From positions 62,001 to 126,000 of the forward strand of contig CAWFGU010000022.1 in the NCBI GenBank assembly GCA_963815505.1: a stretch of DNA of 64,000 nt, read 5' to 3'. This document shows, one piece after another, positions 44,032-53,264 of this stretch (position 1 is the first letter of the stretch; each line of letters starts with the position of its first letter). This DNA is from CAXBBB01 sp963815505. Lineage in GTDB: Bacteria; Bacteroidota; Rhodothermia; Rhodothermales; BA12. A program made the translations under genes and the position numbers. The notes under the pieces are model-generated. The model saw nothing but the letters and a program-made list of their open reading frames with translations, was not told the DNA's origin and did no database searches.

Positions 44032-44953
44032 ACACCCGCGCGGCTTCGCGGTGGCTGATGGCGTGGTACTCGGCCGTTCGCTCGGGCGATTCGGCGTATC
44101 CGCCCGAGAGCAGCAGTACGAGTGGAATACCGGCATCGCGGACGCTCTCGATCACGTAGCGGTCGCGCGCAGCGACGCCGTCCGGAGATAAGGACAGGCG
44201 CCCGTAGCGGTCGCCCTCGAGCACGTCGATTCCGGCGAGGTAGAAAACGAGATCGAATGGCCCGGCCGCAAGGACGGCGGGCAGGTGACGGCGCACGTGG
44301 GCCAGGTAGGCAGCATCGCCCATACCGTCGGGCAGGCCGACATCTAGGGTCGAGGGCGGTTTGACGAAGGGGTAGTTCTTGGCGCCGTGCATCGAGAAGG
44401 TGTAGACGCGGTCGTCGCCCGCAAACGCGTGCGCCGTACCGTTGCCCTGATGCACGTCCAGGTCGATCACCAGCGCGCGGCCTATCCACGCGCTTCGCAG
44501 CAACACGCGCAGGGCGACGGCCACGTCGTTGAACAGGCAGAAGCCCTCGGCATGGTCCGGCATGGCGTGGTGCGTACCTCCGGCGAGGTTGGCGGCGACG
44601 CCGTCTTCGAGCGCCATCAGCGCGGCGTTGAGCGTGCCCTGGACCGCCACACGCGACCGGTGCACCAGCGCGGGCGACCACGGCAATCCCGACCGGCGCT
44701 CCTCGTGCCGCGTCAACTGCCCGGCGGCGAAGCGGCGCAGGTAGTCGTCGGTGTGGACGAGCAGCAGGTCGCCCCAGTCGGCCTCGCGCGGCTCGACCAC
44801 GTCGGCGGGGCGCAGCAGCCCCTCGGCGAGCAGCAGCGAATGCAGCGCGCGAAACTTGCCCATCGGAAACGGATGACCGTCAGGAAGCGAGACGTAATAA
44901 CTGTCGCGGTACGAGACGCGCACGGGCGGGCAAAGTCGAGGAAAACGGGTCAT
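44021..44953 (-). CDS. Histone-deacetylase-family (class II HDAC/acetylpolyamine amidohydrolase-like) protein
   Basis: 310 aa zinc-dependent amidohydrolase. The fold is recognisable: N-terminal HPFPMGKFRALHSLLLAEGL, LLLVHTDDYLRRFAAGQLTR, the catalytic GGTHHAMPDHAEGFCLFNDV (His-His pair), zinc ligands Asp-His in VIDLDVHQGNGTAHAF and Asp in FYLAGIDVLEGDRYGRLSLS, then LSGGYAESPERTAEYHA at the end. The tyrosine region GGYAES matches the bacterial branch. Bacterial members remove acetyl groups from polyamines or lysine side chains; the substrate is unknown. The minus-strand gene ends within the 3' tip of the small membrane protein. Confidence 0.93.
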   Translation of the reverse strand: MTRFPRLCPPVRVSYRDSYYVSLPDGHPFPMGKFRALHSLLLAEGLLRPADVVEPREADWGDLLLVHTDDYLRRFAAGQLTRHEERRSGLPWSPALVHRSRVAVQGTLNAALMALEDGVAANLAGGTHHAMPDHAEGFCLFNDVAVALRVLLRSAWIGRALVIDLDVHQGNGTAHAFAGDDRVYTFSMHGAKNYPFVKPPSTLDVGLPDGMGDAAYLAHVRRHLPAVLAAGPFDLVFYLAGIDVLEGDRYGRLSLSPDGVAARDRYVIESVRDAGIPLVLLLSGGYAESPERTAEYHAISHREAARVFSR

Positions 44954-45030
44954 ACGGACGCACCGCGCGTAGGCTTCCGCCCTGGCACAATCCTTGACGA
45001 TGGGTTAGCCTCCCCCCTTCCCTGCTGCCC

Positions 45031-45651
45031 GTGCGCCTCCTATCCGGTCTCCTGCTCCTCTGCCTGCTGCCCGCCTGCGTGCCGCCCGACCTGTCGTCCG
45101 TACCGCCCGCCTCACTGCCCATCGAAGCGGCGACGTTCGAGGTCAACCGCGAGCGCGACGAGATCGTCCGAGCCGCCGCCGACATCCTGGCTGCCTATGG
45201 ACTCGACGCCGGACTCGTCGACCCGGCGGGCGGGATGGTCCAGAGCGACTACACGATGCTCCGAGCCGTCCACGAGCGCCAGAACCTGCCGACCGATCTG
45301 TACGTGCTCGACCAGTTGCTGATGCGCGTCTCGATCCGCAGCAACCCGCGCGACCGCACCGTGACGGTCACGACCGCCTTCCGCCCGCTGGGCACGGCCG
45401 ACCAGACGATCAACCGCGACCTGACGACATTCTGGCTCGACCAGATCGCCCGGGACCTCTCGACCTCACTAGGATCGTCGGACTACGTGACGCGCGTCAC
45501 CCCGGCACGCTACATGGACGGCCTGGAGGGACGCCCCGGCGGCGGCGATGCGTACGCACAGGACCGAATGCGGGCGTCGCGCGCGCTGACGGCGGCGGGC
45601 ATCATCGGCGGCGGCATCTTGGTGCTCGCGCTGATCGGCAGCGCACTCTAA
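45031..45651 (+). CDS. Hypothetical lipoprotein with C-terminal hydrophobic segment
   Basis: 206 aa from GTG 45031 (the previous gap shows no better start). MRLLSGLLLLCLLPAC has lipobox LPAC. The core (residues ~30-165) alternates short helices and strands: AATFEVNRERDEIVRAAADI, MRVSIRSNPRDRTVTVTTAF and FWLDQIARDLSTSLGSSDYV, which resembles DUF4410/DUF4136-like envelope proteins only in outline. The last ~20 residues (AAGIIGGGILVLALIGSAL) form a Gly-rich hydrophobic helix that could insert in a membrane. Not otherwise assignable. Confidence 0.6.
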   Translation: MRLLSGLLLLCLLPACVPPDLSSVPPASLPIEAATFEVNRERDEIVRAAADILAAYGLDAGLVDPAGGMVQSDYTMLRAVHERQNLPTDLYVLDQLLMRVSIRSNPRDRTVTVTTAFRPLGTADQTINRDLTTFWLDQIARDLSTSLGSSDYVTRVTPARYMDGLEGRPGGGDAYAQDRMRASRALTAAGIIGGGILVLALIGSAL

Positions 45652-45735
45652 CCCGCACGATAGCGTTGCGGTTGACGCGAACCCCGACTGCGCGCCGTCT
45701 GGTTGGCTCGGTTTCCTCCCACGTAACCGCTCTCG

Positions 45736-46821
45736 ATGTTCTCCTTCGACCTCCGCACCCTCGCCGACCTCAGCGGCCCGGACCGCGCCTTTCTCTCGAT
45801 CTATCTCAAAAACGAGGACGACAAGGGCCTGCTCGCTTCGCGGTTCAAAGAAATCCGCGCCTTCTTGTCGGATCAGCCGACCGAGCTGGAGCACTTCGAG
45901 GAGAACCTCAAACTCGTCCAGCCGATGCTCGACGAGCCGTTCGCGGACACGAGCCGCGTGCTGTTCGTCTGCTGGGCGCTCGACTACACCCAGTCGCACG
46001 ACCTGCCGTTCGAGATCGCCACGAGGGTTCGCGTCGACTCGTCGCCGTACGTACGCCCACTGGCCGAGCTGGAGGATGAGCACGAGCAGTTCGCCGTCGT
46101 CGTGGCCGACAACAAGGGGGCCAGCGTCTACCTCGTGAGTGCGGGCGATATGGAGCGCGAGAAGCGCATCCGGGGCGACATCAAGAACAGCGTCAAGAAG
46201 GGCGGATGGAGCCAGAAGCGCTACGCCCGGCGCCGCGACAAGGAGTTGGAGCGCTACGCCACGCGCGTCGCCGATCAGCTCAAGGAGTTGCACGACGAGT
46301 CGCCGTTCGAGCGCTTGATCTTGCTGGGGCAGGACGAAGCGATGGCGGCCGTTGAGCACGCGCTGTCGAACCCGATGCGCGAGCGGATCGTCGGCCACCA
46401 GTCCATCGACGTGACGGACGAGGAGCAGGTCGCCGAAGAGGCGGCCGTCGAGCTTTACTTCGAGGAGGAGCGCGCCGAAGAGATGCGCCTGTGGGACGAG
46501 ATCAAGGCGGGCTACCTATCGGGCGGGCTGGGCGTCGCCGGGCCGAGCCGTACACTCGAAGCTGCCAAGACCGGGCGCATCGAAGAAATCCTCGTCACCC
46601 GCGATGTCGAGATCGACGGTGTCCGCTGCCGCGCCTGCGAGAACCTCGCCCACGGCGTCCCTGACACGTGCTACGTCTGCGGCTCGTCCGACCTGTTCAA
46701 AGTCGACTTGGTCAACGAACTCGTCGAACTCGCCGCCCAGACGCGTGCGCACGTCGAGTTCGCCGACGCGTTCGAGGCATTGTCAGAAGTCGGCGGCGTC
46801 GCTGGACTGCTGCGCTACTGA
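45736..46821 (+). CDS. eRF1/Pelota-superfamily (baeRF-type, Vms1-like) protein with zinc ribbon
   Basis: 361 aa. Middle domain: QFAVVVADNKGASVYLVSAG, then NSVKKGGWSQKRYARRRDKE with a GGWSQ loop at residues 156-160, the place where eRF1-superfamily hydrolase domains carry a GGQ-like loop. FERLILLGQDEAMAAVEHAL starts the third domain (eRF1 domain 3-like). Near the C-terminus CRAC ... CYVC (Cys298, 301, 312, 315) is a CxxC-x10-CxxC zinc ribbon. Homologues in bacteria (baeRF family, e.g. mycobacterial Rv2629; Psychrobacter Balon belongs to the same superfamily) bind or rescue ribosomes. I infer a ribosome-associated rescue or hibernation role. Confidence 0.8.
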   Translation: MFSFDLRTLADLSGPDRAFLSIYLKNEDDKGLLASRFKEIRAFLSDQPTELEHFEENLKLVQPMLDEPFADTSRVLFVCWALDYTQSHDLPFEIATRVRVDSSPYVRPLAELEDEHEQFAVVVADNKGASVYLVSAGDMEREKRIRGDIKNSVKKGGWSQKRYARRRDKELERYATRVADQLKELHDESPFERLILLGQDEAMAAVEHALSNPMRERIVGHQSIDVTDEEQVAEEAAVELYFEEERAEEMRLWDEIKAGYLSGGLGVAGPSRTLEAAKTGRIEEILVTRDVEIDGVRCRACENLAHGVPDTCYVCGSSDLFKVDLVNELVELAAQTRAHVEFADAFEALSEVGGVAGLLRY

Positions 46822-47072
46822 GTCAGCGGTGACCGGCTTCGCCCAACCTTCATTCCTACGAGCGAGACGTGGTCGACTAGGCGCGGCAACTCGTGGGCCT
46901 ATCGCTGCGTCGTGAGCCTGCCTCGTGCTGGATCCGAGATCGTCGTGAGGACGAGGAGAGAGCTGGGCGCGTTTGCCCACACTGCCCCGTTTCGCACCGC
47001 TTTTTCCGCCGCCCTTCGCCGCAGACGCGCAGTCGGGTGAGAACTTGCGCCGCTTCGTCCTACTCCGCGCGC

Positions 47073-48273
47073 GTGACCGACTCGCCCCTCTCTCCTCGCC
47101 CACCGCTTGACACGAGCGTTGCCCTACTCGTCGCGGGCATCGCGCTGGTGTCGCTCAACCTGCGTCCGGCGATCGCCGTCGTCGGGCCGATTGCGGGCGA
47201 CATCCGCCTCGGCGCCGGGCTGTCGAGCGCGTCGGTGGGGCTGCTGACGACGCTGCCGCTGCTGGCGTTCGGCCTGGTGTCGATGCTGACGCCCCTGCTC
47301 ACGCGCCGCCTGGGCATCGGACGAACACTGCTGGGCGCGCTGCTCGTGCTGGCACTGGCGACAGGCCTACGCGCCGTTCCCGGTCCGGCGTTTCTGTTTG
47401 GCGGCACGATCATCCTCGGCATCGCGATCGCGCTGGGCAACGTCCTGCTGCCCGCCCTGGTCAAGCGCGACTTCTCGCCCGCTCAGGCCGGACCGATGAC
47501 GAGTCTCTACTCGAGCGGTATCGGGCTGGGCGCCGCCGCTGGGAGCCGGAGCGAGCGCGCCGGTCGCGGCGTGGCTGGGCTGGCGCGGCGCGCTGGCCAT
47601 TTGGGGCGTGTTCGCACTGGTCGCGCTCGTCGTGTGGCTTCCTCAGATCCGCGGACCGATTCGCAAGACCGAAGGGCGTAACCTGGGAGCGGCACTGTCG
47701 TCGCTGAGCCGATCGCCGCTGGCGTGGCAGGTGGCGCTGTACTTGGGCCTGCAGTCGCTGACGTTCTACGTCGTCCTGGCGTGGCTGCCGGACATCCTGC
47801 AAGCGCGCGGTCTGACGGCCGCCGAGTCGGGCGGGCTGCTGGCGCTCTCGCAGATCATCGGCATCAGCGGCAGCGTGGTCGCGCCGATCTGGGCCGGGCG
47901 CATTCGCGATCAGCGCGCCATCGTGTGGACGCTGGGTGTGGGAGAAGCCATCGCGCTGATCGGACTGCTGACCGAGTGGGGACCACTGACGCTGTGGGTC
48001 GTCCTGCTCGGCATCGTCTTGGGCGGCACGTTTGGCTTGGGCCTACTCTTCCTCGTCCTGCGCGCGTCCGACGCCGCGACGGCGGGCGACCTGTCAGGCG
48101 TGGCGCAGTCGGCGGGTTACCTGATCGCCGCAATCGGGCCGTTCGCCATTGGCGCGCTCTTCGACTGGACCGGTAGCTGGACGATTCCGCTGCTAGCGCT
48201 CGCTGTTATTCTGCTGCTCAAAACCCTGATCGGCCTGGGCGCCGGGCGCGACCGGGTCATCGCATCGGCATGA
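47073..48273 (+). CDS. Major facilitator superfamily transporter, CynX/NimT-like (one-base frameshift)
   Basis: About 400 aa with 12 TM segments, from GTG 47073 (VTDSPLSPRPPLDTSVALLV). First half: ALVSLNLRPAIAVVGPIAGD, LLTTLPLLAFGLVSMLTPLL (CynX-like), TIILGIAIALGNVLLPALVK. The second half in the next frame: LGAGASAPVAAWLGWRGALA, LQSLTFYVVLAWLPDILQAR, GSVVAPIWAGRIRDQRAIVW, and the end. The shift at about 47531-47545 is one extra base. The NLRP..A.VGP..G and ALGNVLLPALVK segments match cyanate/2-nitroimidazole-type permeases (CynX/NimT/YycB). Substrate unknown. The 251-bp upstream gap (46822-47072) holds no gene that I can support. Confidence 0.88.
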
Positions 48274-48345
48274 CCGGGCGCTACCAAACGCATTCGCGCC
48301 CACCTCAGAACAATCCAAGACGAGCGCGAATGTGTTGCCGAAAAA

Positions 48346-49482
48346 TCAGCGCATCAGGTCGGCTTTGAGGCGATCCGAAGCCATCGTCTGCGCCTGAACA
48401 GCCTGTTCGAGTAGGGCGGCCATGCCGAAGAACTCGTGCGCCACGCCCGCGAACTCGCGGTGCATCACGTCGACGCCATCGGCGCGCATTTTGTCGGCCA
48501 GTTCCATGCCCTCGGATGCCAACGGGTCAATTTGCGCGTTGATGATGGTCGTCGGGGGGAAGGCCGAGAAGTCGGCGCTCGTCAGGTCGAGGTACTCGTG
48601 CGTCTGCGTCTTCCAATCAGGCGCATAGTTGTCGAAAAACCACTGCATCGCCGGGCGGTTGAGCGGAGCGGCGTCGGCGTAGCGGTCGTACGAAGCCGAC
48701 TGTACGTCCTGGTCGGCGACGGGGTAAACCGACAGAATGTGCTTGGGCATCGGTACGTTTTGCTCGCGCGCCATCAGCGCAACCGATACGGCGAGGTTTC
48801 CGCCCGCGCTCTCACCTGCGACGGCGACGCGCGACGGATCGCCACCCATCTGCGCAGCATTCTGCGTCACCCAGCGGTAGGCGTCGAACGCGTCCAGGTG
48901 GGCCGCCGGATAGCGGTGCTCGGGCGCCTGCCGGTAGGCAACCGACACGACGACCGCGCCGGTCATCGTCGCCAGCGCCATGGGAGCTGCCTCGTACGTG
49001 TCCAGATCGGCGATTACCCAACCGCCGCCGTGGTAATAGACGACGACCGGCAGCGGTCCGCTACCGGCGCCAAGCGGCGTGTAGGTACGCACGACGATCC
49101 CCTGGTCCGGTCCGACCGGCAGCAGCTTGTGCGCGATGTCGACCGTCGGCGGCATGGGGCCGTGGCCGGTCTTCTTCATCAGGTCCATGACGGCATTGGT
49201 CGGCGTTTTGAGCATCCGCGCCTGAAAACCGGTCAACTCGGGATAGCCCGGCTGCTCGTAGGCCATCAGCTGCTCAACGACGGCCTGCATCTGCGGATCG
49301 ATGTCAGGCGCGAACGACGGCGCGGGCCCTTCGGGCTGGACGTTCATCGGATTCGACGCTGCGACTGTGGGACCGGTGTCGGCGGTAGACGCGGACGGCG
49401 GCGCAGGCTGCATCACCGGCTCGGACGAGCGGCAACCGGTTAGCGTGAGGGCGAAGATGGACAGGAGGAGGGCGAATCGCAT
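48346..49482 (-). CDS. Alpha/beta-hydrolase esterase lipoprotein (hormone-sensitive lipase family)
   Basis: 378 aa from ATG 49482. MRFALLLSIFALTLTGC is a lipobox N-terminus. A Pro/Ser-rich linker and a cap region (~residues 60-135) precede the catalytic domain: VVVYYHGGGWVIADLDTYEA (oxyanion HGGGW), VVVSVAYRQAPEHRYPAAHL, catalytic Ser in VAVAGESAGGNLAVSVAL, Asp in NAQIDPLASEGMELADK, and His in GVAHEFFGM. These are the bacterial HSL (GDSAG/HGGG) esterase signatures. It likely acts on short acyl esters at the cell surface or periplasm. No gene is coupled to it. Confidence 0.9.
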   Translation of the reverse strand: MRFALLLSIFALTLTGCRSSEPVMQPAPPSASTADTGPTVAASNPMNVQPEGPAPSFAPDIDPQMQAVVEQLMAYEQPGYPELTGFQARMLKTPTNAVMDLMKKTGHGPMPPTVDIAHKLLPVGPDQGIVVRTYTPLGAGSGPLPVVVYYHGGGWVIADLDTYEAAPMALATMTGAVVVSVAYRQAPEHRYPAAHLDAFDAYRWVTQNAAQMGGDPSRVAVAGESAGGNLAVSVALMAREQNVPMPKHILSVYPVADQDVQSASYDRYADAAPLNRPAMQWFFDNYAPDWKTQTHEYLDLTSADFSAFPPTTIINAQIDPLASEGMELADKMRADGVDVMHREFAGVAHEFFGMAALLEQAVQAQTMASDRLKADLMR

Positions 49483-49656
49483 GGTGGCGGAGTCGGCTGG
49501 TAGGAGGAACGGCACTGCTCGACGATGGGACCGAGCGGTAGTGTTTCACGGGCCAATCGCCTTGCTGCGTTCCCTCTCATCGGCCCGGTTGCGCCTTCGT
49601 TCCGTGCGTGACTAACCTGCGATGGCATACTCGTCCCGCGCCGCGCCCGAGCACCG

Positions 49657-50115
49657 CTATCGAACGCGGTAGATGTAGTCTTGCTGGACTGGATCGCCTC
49701 CGGCCGACCGGATCGACTGGTTGATCTGGCCGCGATGGTACGCGCCGTGCGTGACGACGTGCAGCAGGATGCCGAGCAGCGGCGTTGCGTGCGCTTCACC
49801 ACTCGTACTGCTGTATTGCACTGCTTGGGCGAGGTCGCGAGACAGGGTCTGTTCGAGCAATCCGGCATATCCGCGCTCAGCCTGGCCGATACGGTCTCGG
49901 CAAACCGGTGCGTCCGCAGCCGTCGTCGGAGGCCACACGGCAGGCACCTCAGTCCTGGTGATTCGGCCGAGCCAGACGAGCGGCGTCACCGTCAGATGCC
50001 CTATGACCTGCCATGCGCGGGCGTCGAGGTTTGGAGTTCGCTCGGCGGCATCGACGACGGCGCGGTTGGCATCCGCTTCCCACGCGAAGAGGTCGGCGAT
50101 AGCAGTAGGAGGCAT
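49657..50115 (-). CDS. DinB-family protein
   Basis: 152 aa from ATG 50115 (MPPTAIADLFAWEADANRAV); an in-frame TTG at 50124 would add three residues. A DinB/YfiT-like four-helix bundle with a His triad: His in QVIGHLTVTPLVWLGRI, and HVVTHGAYHRGQINQSIR (HGAYHRGQ) near the C-terminus. Such proteins bind a metal with the three His and include thiol transferases (bacillithiol/mycothiol S-transferases) and many of unknown role. Divergent from the AbgT-type transporter. A possible link to the YpdA-like bacillithiol disulfide reductase further along is speculative. Confidence 0.85.
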   Translation of the reverse strand: MPPTAIADLFAWEADANRAVVDAAERTPNLDARAWQVIGHLTVTPLVWLGRITRTEVPAVWPPTTAADAPVCRDRIGQAERGYAGLLEQTLSRDLAQAVQYSSTSGEAHATPLLGILLHVVTHGAYHRGQINQSIRSAGGDPVQQDYIYRVR

Positions 50116-50210
50116 GGCAGGCAAGGGGTAAAAGGTGAGAGGCTACGAGACGGCCCTACGAGCCTACGGGTCCGGCGCGTAGTTTTGCGGACCGCACGTA
50201 TCTCCGATTG

Positions 50211-51869
50211 ATGTCCGACTCCACACCGCCGATGGACCCGATGGGCCCGCCGCCAGAAGAAAACCCCTCTGTCCGTAAACAAGCCGCGTCGCCCGAGCCC
50301 AATGCGCGCGGACTGTTTCAGCGGTTTCTGACGTTCGTCGAGTGGCTGGGCAACCTGCTGCCCCATCCGGTCACGCTGTTCGCGATGTTTGCGCTCGCCG
50401 TCATCCTGATCAGCGGGATCGCGGGCTGGCTCGACCTATCCGTCCTCGACCCGCGCCCCGAAGGCGCACGTGGCCGCGCCGACAGCGGCACCATCGACGC
50501 CGTCTCGCTGATGTCGGGCGACGGGCTGCGCGCGATCGTGACGACGCTCGTCACCAACTTCACCTCGTTCGTGCCGCTGGGGACCGTTCTGGTGGCCATG
50601 CTCGGCGTCGGCGTGGCCGAGCACAGCGGGATGCTGTCGGCGCTGATTCGGTCGATCGTGCTCAAAGCGCCCAAGAACCTGGTGACGGTCGCCATCGTGT
50701 TTGCGGGCGTGATCTCGAACACGGCATCCGAGATGGGCTACGTCGTTCTGGTGCCGCTGGCGGGCGTCATCTTCCTGGCGCTGGGGCGGCATCCGCTGGC
50801 GGGTATGGCGGCGGCGTTCGCGGGCGTCAGCGGCGGCTACTCGGCCAACCTTCTGATCGGGACGGTCGACCCGCTGCTGGCGGGCATCACCCAAGAAGCG
50901 GCTCAGCTGATCGACCCCGAATACACCGTTCACGCCGCCGTCAACTGGTACTTCATGATCGCGAGCACGTTTTTGATCACGATCGTCGGCAGCCTGGTGA
51001 CGGCCAAGATCGTCGAGCCGCGCCTGGGCCCCTACGACGACTCGAACGCCGATCCCTCGGTCCACACCGACGACGCGCTGGCGCCGCTGACATCCGACGA
51101 GTCGCGCGGGCTCAAGTGGGCCGGGATCGCGGTTCTGCTGTTCGCCGGACTGGTCGCCCTGCTCGTCGTGCCCGAGAGCGGAGTGCTGCGCAACCCCGAA
51201 ACGGGCGCCGTTCTGGGGTCGCCGTTCCTCCAAGGCATCGTCGCGTTCATCTTCGTGTTCTTCCTGATCCCCGGCGTCGTCTACGGCTGGGTGACGGGCA
51301 AGATCAAGAGCGACCGCGACGTGGTCGACGGCATGGCGGCGGCGATGTCGACGCTGGGCCTCTACATCGTGCTCGTGTTCTTCGCCGCGCAGTTCGTCGC
51401 CTACTTCAAGATGACCAACCTGGGAGCCATACTCGCCGTGACCGGCAGCGACGTGCTGATCGACCTGGGGCTGACCGGTCCGCTGGTGTTCATCCCGTTC
51501 ATCCTGATGTGCTGCTTCGTCAACCTGATGCTGGGATCGGCGAGTGCGCAGTGGGCCGTCACGGCGCCGATTTTCGTGCCGATGCTGATGCTGCTCGGCT
51601 ACAGCCCCGAAGTAATCCAGGCCGCCTACCGCATCGGCGACAGCTCGACCAACATCATCACGCCGATGATGAGCTACTTCGGCCTGATCCTCGCGTTCGC
51701 GGCCAAGTACGACAAGAAGATCGGCGTCGGCACCATCGTGGCGACCATGCTACCCTACTCGATGTTCTTCCTGTTCGGCTGGATTATCCTGTTCTACGTC
51801 TGGGTGTTCGTGCTCGGCCTGCCTGTCGGCCCCGAAGCGCCGACGTTCTACGCGCCGGCGGGTGGGTGA
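50211..51869 (+). CDS. AbgT-family transporter
   Basis: 552 aa, about 10-12 TM helices. ATG 50211 is used (an in-frame TTG precedes it). Family traits: LGNLLPHPVTLFAMFALAVI, TSFVPLGTVLVAMLGVGVAE, the re-entrant region VIFAGVISNTASEMGYVVLV-like, GVSGGYSANLLIGTVDPLLA (first conserved hairpin), KMTNLGAILAVTGSDVLID, LMLGSASAQWAVTAPIFVPM, and the end IGDSSTNIITPMMSYFGLIL. AbgT proteins take up p-aminobenzoyl-glutamate or export sulfonamides. Here no peptidase of the abgAB type is present, so the substrate is open. Convergent with the porin gene. Confidence 0.93.
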   Translation: MSDSTPPMDPMGPPPEENPSVRKQAASPEPNARGLFQRFLTFVEWLGNLLPHPVTLFAMFALAVILISGIAGWLDLSVLDPRPEGARGRADSGTIDAVSLMSGDGLRAIVTTLVTNFTSFVPLGTVLVAMLGVGVAEHSGMLSALIRSIVLKAPKNLVTVAIVFAGVISNTASEMGYVVLVPLAGVIFLALGRHPLAGMAAAFAGVSGGYSANLLIGTVDPLLAGITQEAAQLIDPEYTVHAAVNWYFMIASTFLITIVGSLVTAKIVEPRLGPYDDSNADPSVHTDDALAPLTSDESRGLKWAGIAVLLFAGLVALLVVPESGVLRNPETGAVLGSPFLQGIVAFIFVFFLIPGVVYGWVTGKIKSDRDVVDGMAAAMSTLGLYIVLVFFAAQFVAYFKMTNLGAILAVTGSDVLIDLGLTGPLVFIPFILMCCFVNLMLGSASAQWAVTAPIFVPMLMLLGYSPEVIQAAYRIGDSSTNIITPMMSYFGLILAFAAKYDKKIGVGTIVATMLPYSMFFLFGWIILFYVWVFVLGLPVGPEAPTFYAPAGG

Positions 51870-51878
51870 CGAGGCGAC

Positions 51879-53048
51879 TCACCAGCTAGCCGACATCCGC
51901 ACACCAATGAGCAGTGCGTCACCGAGTGACGGGTCGGCGCCCGGATGGAAGACGTATTGCACGTCGGGCTGGATGGTCAGGTAGGACGAGACGGCGGCGT
52001 GGTAGGTGAGCTCGAGGACGTACTCGGCACGGTCGGCGCGCTCTCCGTCTCGGCGCAGCGAGCGCAAGTAAGGCGACGTGTTGTGCGCCGCTGCGACGCC
52101 CAGCCCAACTTGGTCGTCCGGGCGCGCGCGCCAGCCGCCCGCCGTAGCGCCCAGCGCCCACGCGACGCCGGTCTGATGCACGTCCGGGCTGGCCCAGCCG
52201 ATGCGGCCATACGTGCTCACGCCCACCTCCCACGCGCGCTCGACCACGGCGTACGCTCCATAGGAAGGCGAGGCCGAACCGCCGCTGATCGTGTCGAAGC
52301 GTTCGGTGTAGCGCCAAACTCCCACCGACGCCTTGCGCCACGCACCGCTGCGGCCGCGCTCGACGCCAGACTCGGCGATGAGCAGCGCGCCGTCCTGACG
52401 CGTCAGCCGCAGCGAGGTGCGTGCCGGACGGTCCGGGTCGCCCGCGACGCCGTCGAAAGCAGCCGCGCGCACGAACGCTCCGCTCGGAGCCACATAGTCG
52501 GCGCGGACGGAGAGCGCGGTGATGGGGAAGATGGACGGCCCGTTGAGGCCGGTCTGCGCCAGTTCGGTCCCGATGCCGTGCGCCGCGCCGATGAACAAGC
52601 CCGACACTTCGGACGCGTAGAACTCAGCGTTGAGGTCGCGCACGCCGACGAGCAAACCCAACCGCCCATCCCACAGGCGCTGCTCGGCCCACGCCTCGAA
52701 GAGCCGGACGGCGCGTGGTGCTTCGATGTTGCTCGTCACCTGGATGTCGCCGACGCGCCGTTCGCTCAGCGCGGTTCCAGCGCTGGCGAGCAGACGGACG
52801 CTCGCCGTCAGCCCCCGCACGCCGACTAGCCGCTCACCGTCCAGCAGCGCCCCCGCCTCGGCGTGGTGAATCAGCGCGCCGCCCGGGTCGACGCCGCCCC
52901 TGGCCAAAGAGAACGCATCCAGCGTGTATGCCGCATCGATTTCCAGGACGGGCTGAGCGCGAGCCGATGCGGAGATGAACGCCAGCGCGACAAAAATCGC
53001 CCCTATGGATCGGGAAATTGATCTGGCGGGGATACGTCTGACGTGCAA
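51879..53048 (-). CDS. Carbohydrate porin, OprB family
   Basis: 389 aa from a TTG start at 53048 (no ATG in the N-terminus), a signal peptide up to ASARA-QP. The mature protein is a ~16-strand OprB-like barrel: VLEIDAAYTLDAFSLARGGV (N-terminal strand), LFEAWAEQRLWDGRLGLLVG, LNAEFYASEVSGLFIGAAHG, and IGTELAQTGLNGPSIFPITA are the OprB signature area; it ends in LLIGVRMSASW with a terminal Trp. OprB porins pass glucose and other sugars across the outer membrane. It is not next to the LacI sugar locus. The convergent AbgT transporter ends 10 bp away. Confidence 0.9.
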   Translation of the reverse strand: MHVRRIPARSISRSIGAIFVALAFISASARAQPVLEIDAAYTLDAFSLARGGVDPGGALIHHAEAGALLDGERLVGVRGLTASVRLLASAGTALSERRVGDIQVTSNIEAPRAVRLFEAWAEQRLWDGRLGLLVGVRDLNAEFYASEVSGLFIGAAHGIGTELAQTGLNGPSIFPITALSVRADYVAPSGAFVRAAAFDGVAGDPDRPARTSLRLTRQDGALLIAESGVERGRSGAWRKASVGVWRYTERFDTISGGSASPSYGAYAVVERAWEVGVSTYGRIGWASPDVHQTGVAWALGATAGGWRARPDDQVGLGVAAAHNTSPYLRSLRRDGERADRAEYVLELTYHAAVSSYLTIQPDVQYVFHPGADPSLGDALLIGVRMSASW

Positions 53049-53100
53049 TGGGCTGGTGGAGTGTGATGAGAAATCCAGCCGAAAGTTAGGCCCAAACGCC

Positions 53101-53184
53101 TCAAGCCACTCGCTCGGCCACAGCGGTAGCGATGAGCTGGGCGTGGTGCCGTCCGTTCTCGATGAACCAGCGGCTCGTGTGCAT
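53101..53184 (-). pseudogene. ypdA 3'-end remnant, copy B
   Basis: 84 bp encoding MHTSRWFIENGRHHAQLIAT then AVAERVA and a TGA, nearly identical to the last residues of the YpdA-like protein at 56448 (RTSRWFIENGRHHAQLIAAA...). DNA 53137-53179 matches 56490-56532 at 42 of 43 bases. Nothing upstream of it resembles the rest of the gene, so it is a stranded 3' end. It lies between the OprB gene and the secreted-protein gene at 53265. An orphan GTTAGGC lies just before it (53085-53091). Confidence 0.85.
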
Positions 53185-53264
53185 AGCGAGCGGCACGCTC
53201 AACGCCTCACTTTCCGAGCGTCCGGAGACTGGGTAGACTGCTCCGGTGCGTTAGTTTATCCGGC

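Noticed and set aside
53101..53184. The 27-codon ATG-to-TGA frame of remnant B as a real mini-gene.
   Set aside because: Its entire content is the last residues of a YpdA-like protein, without the FAD or NADPH domains.
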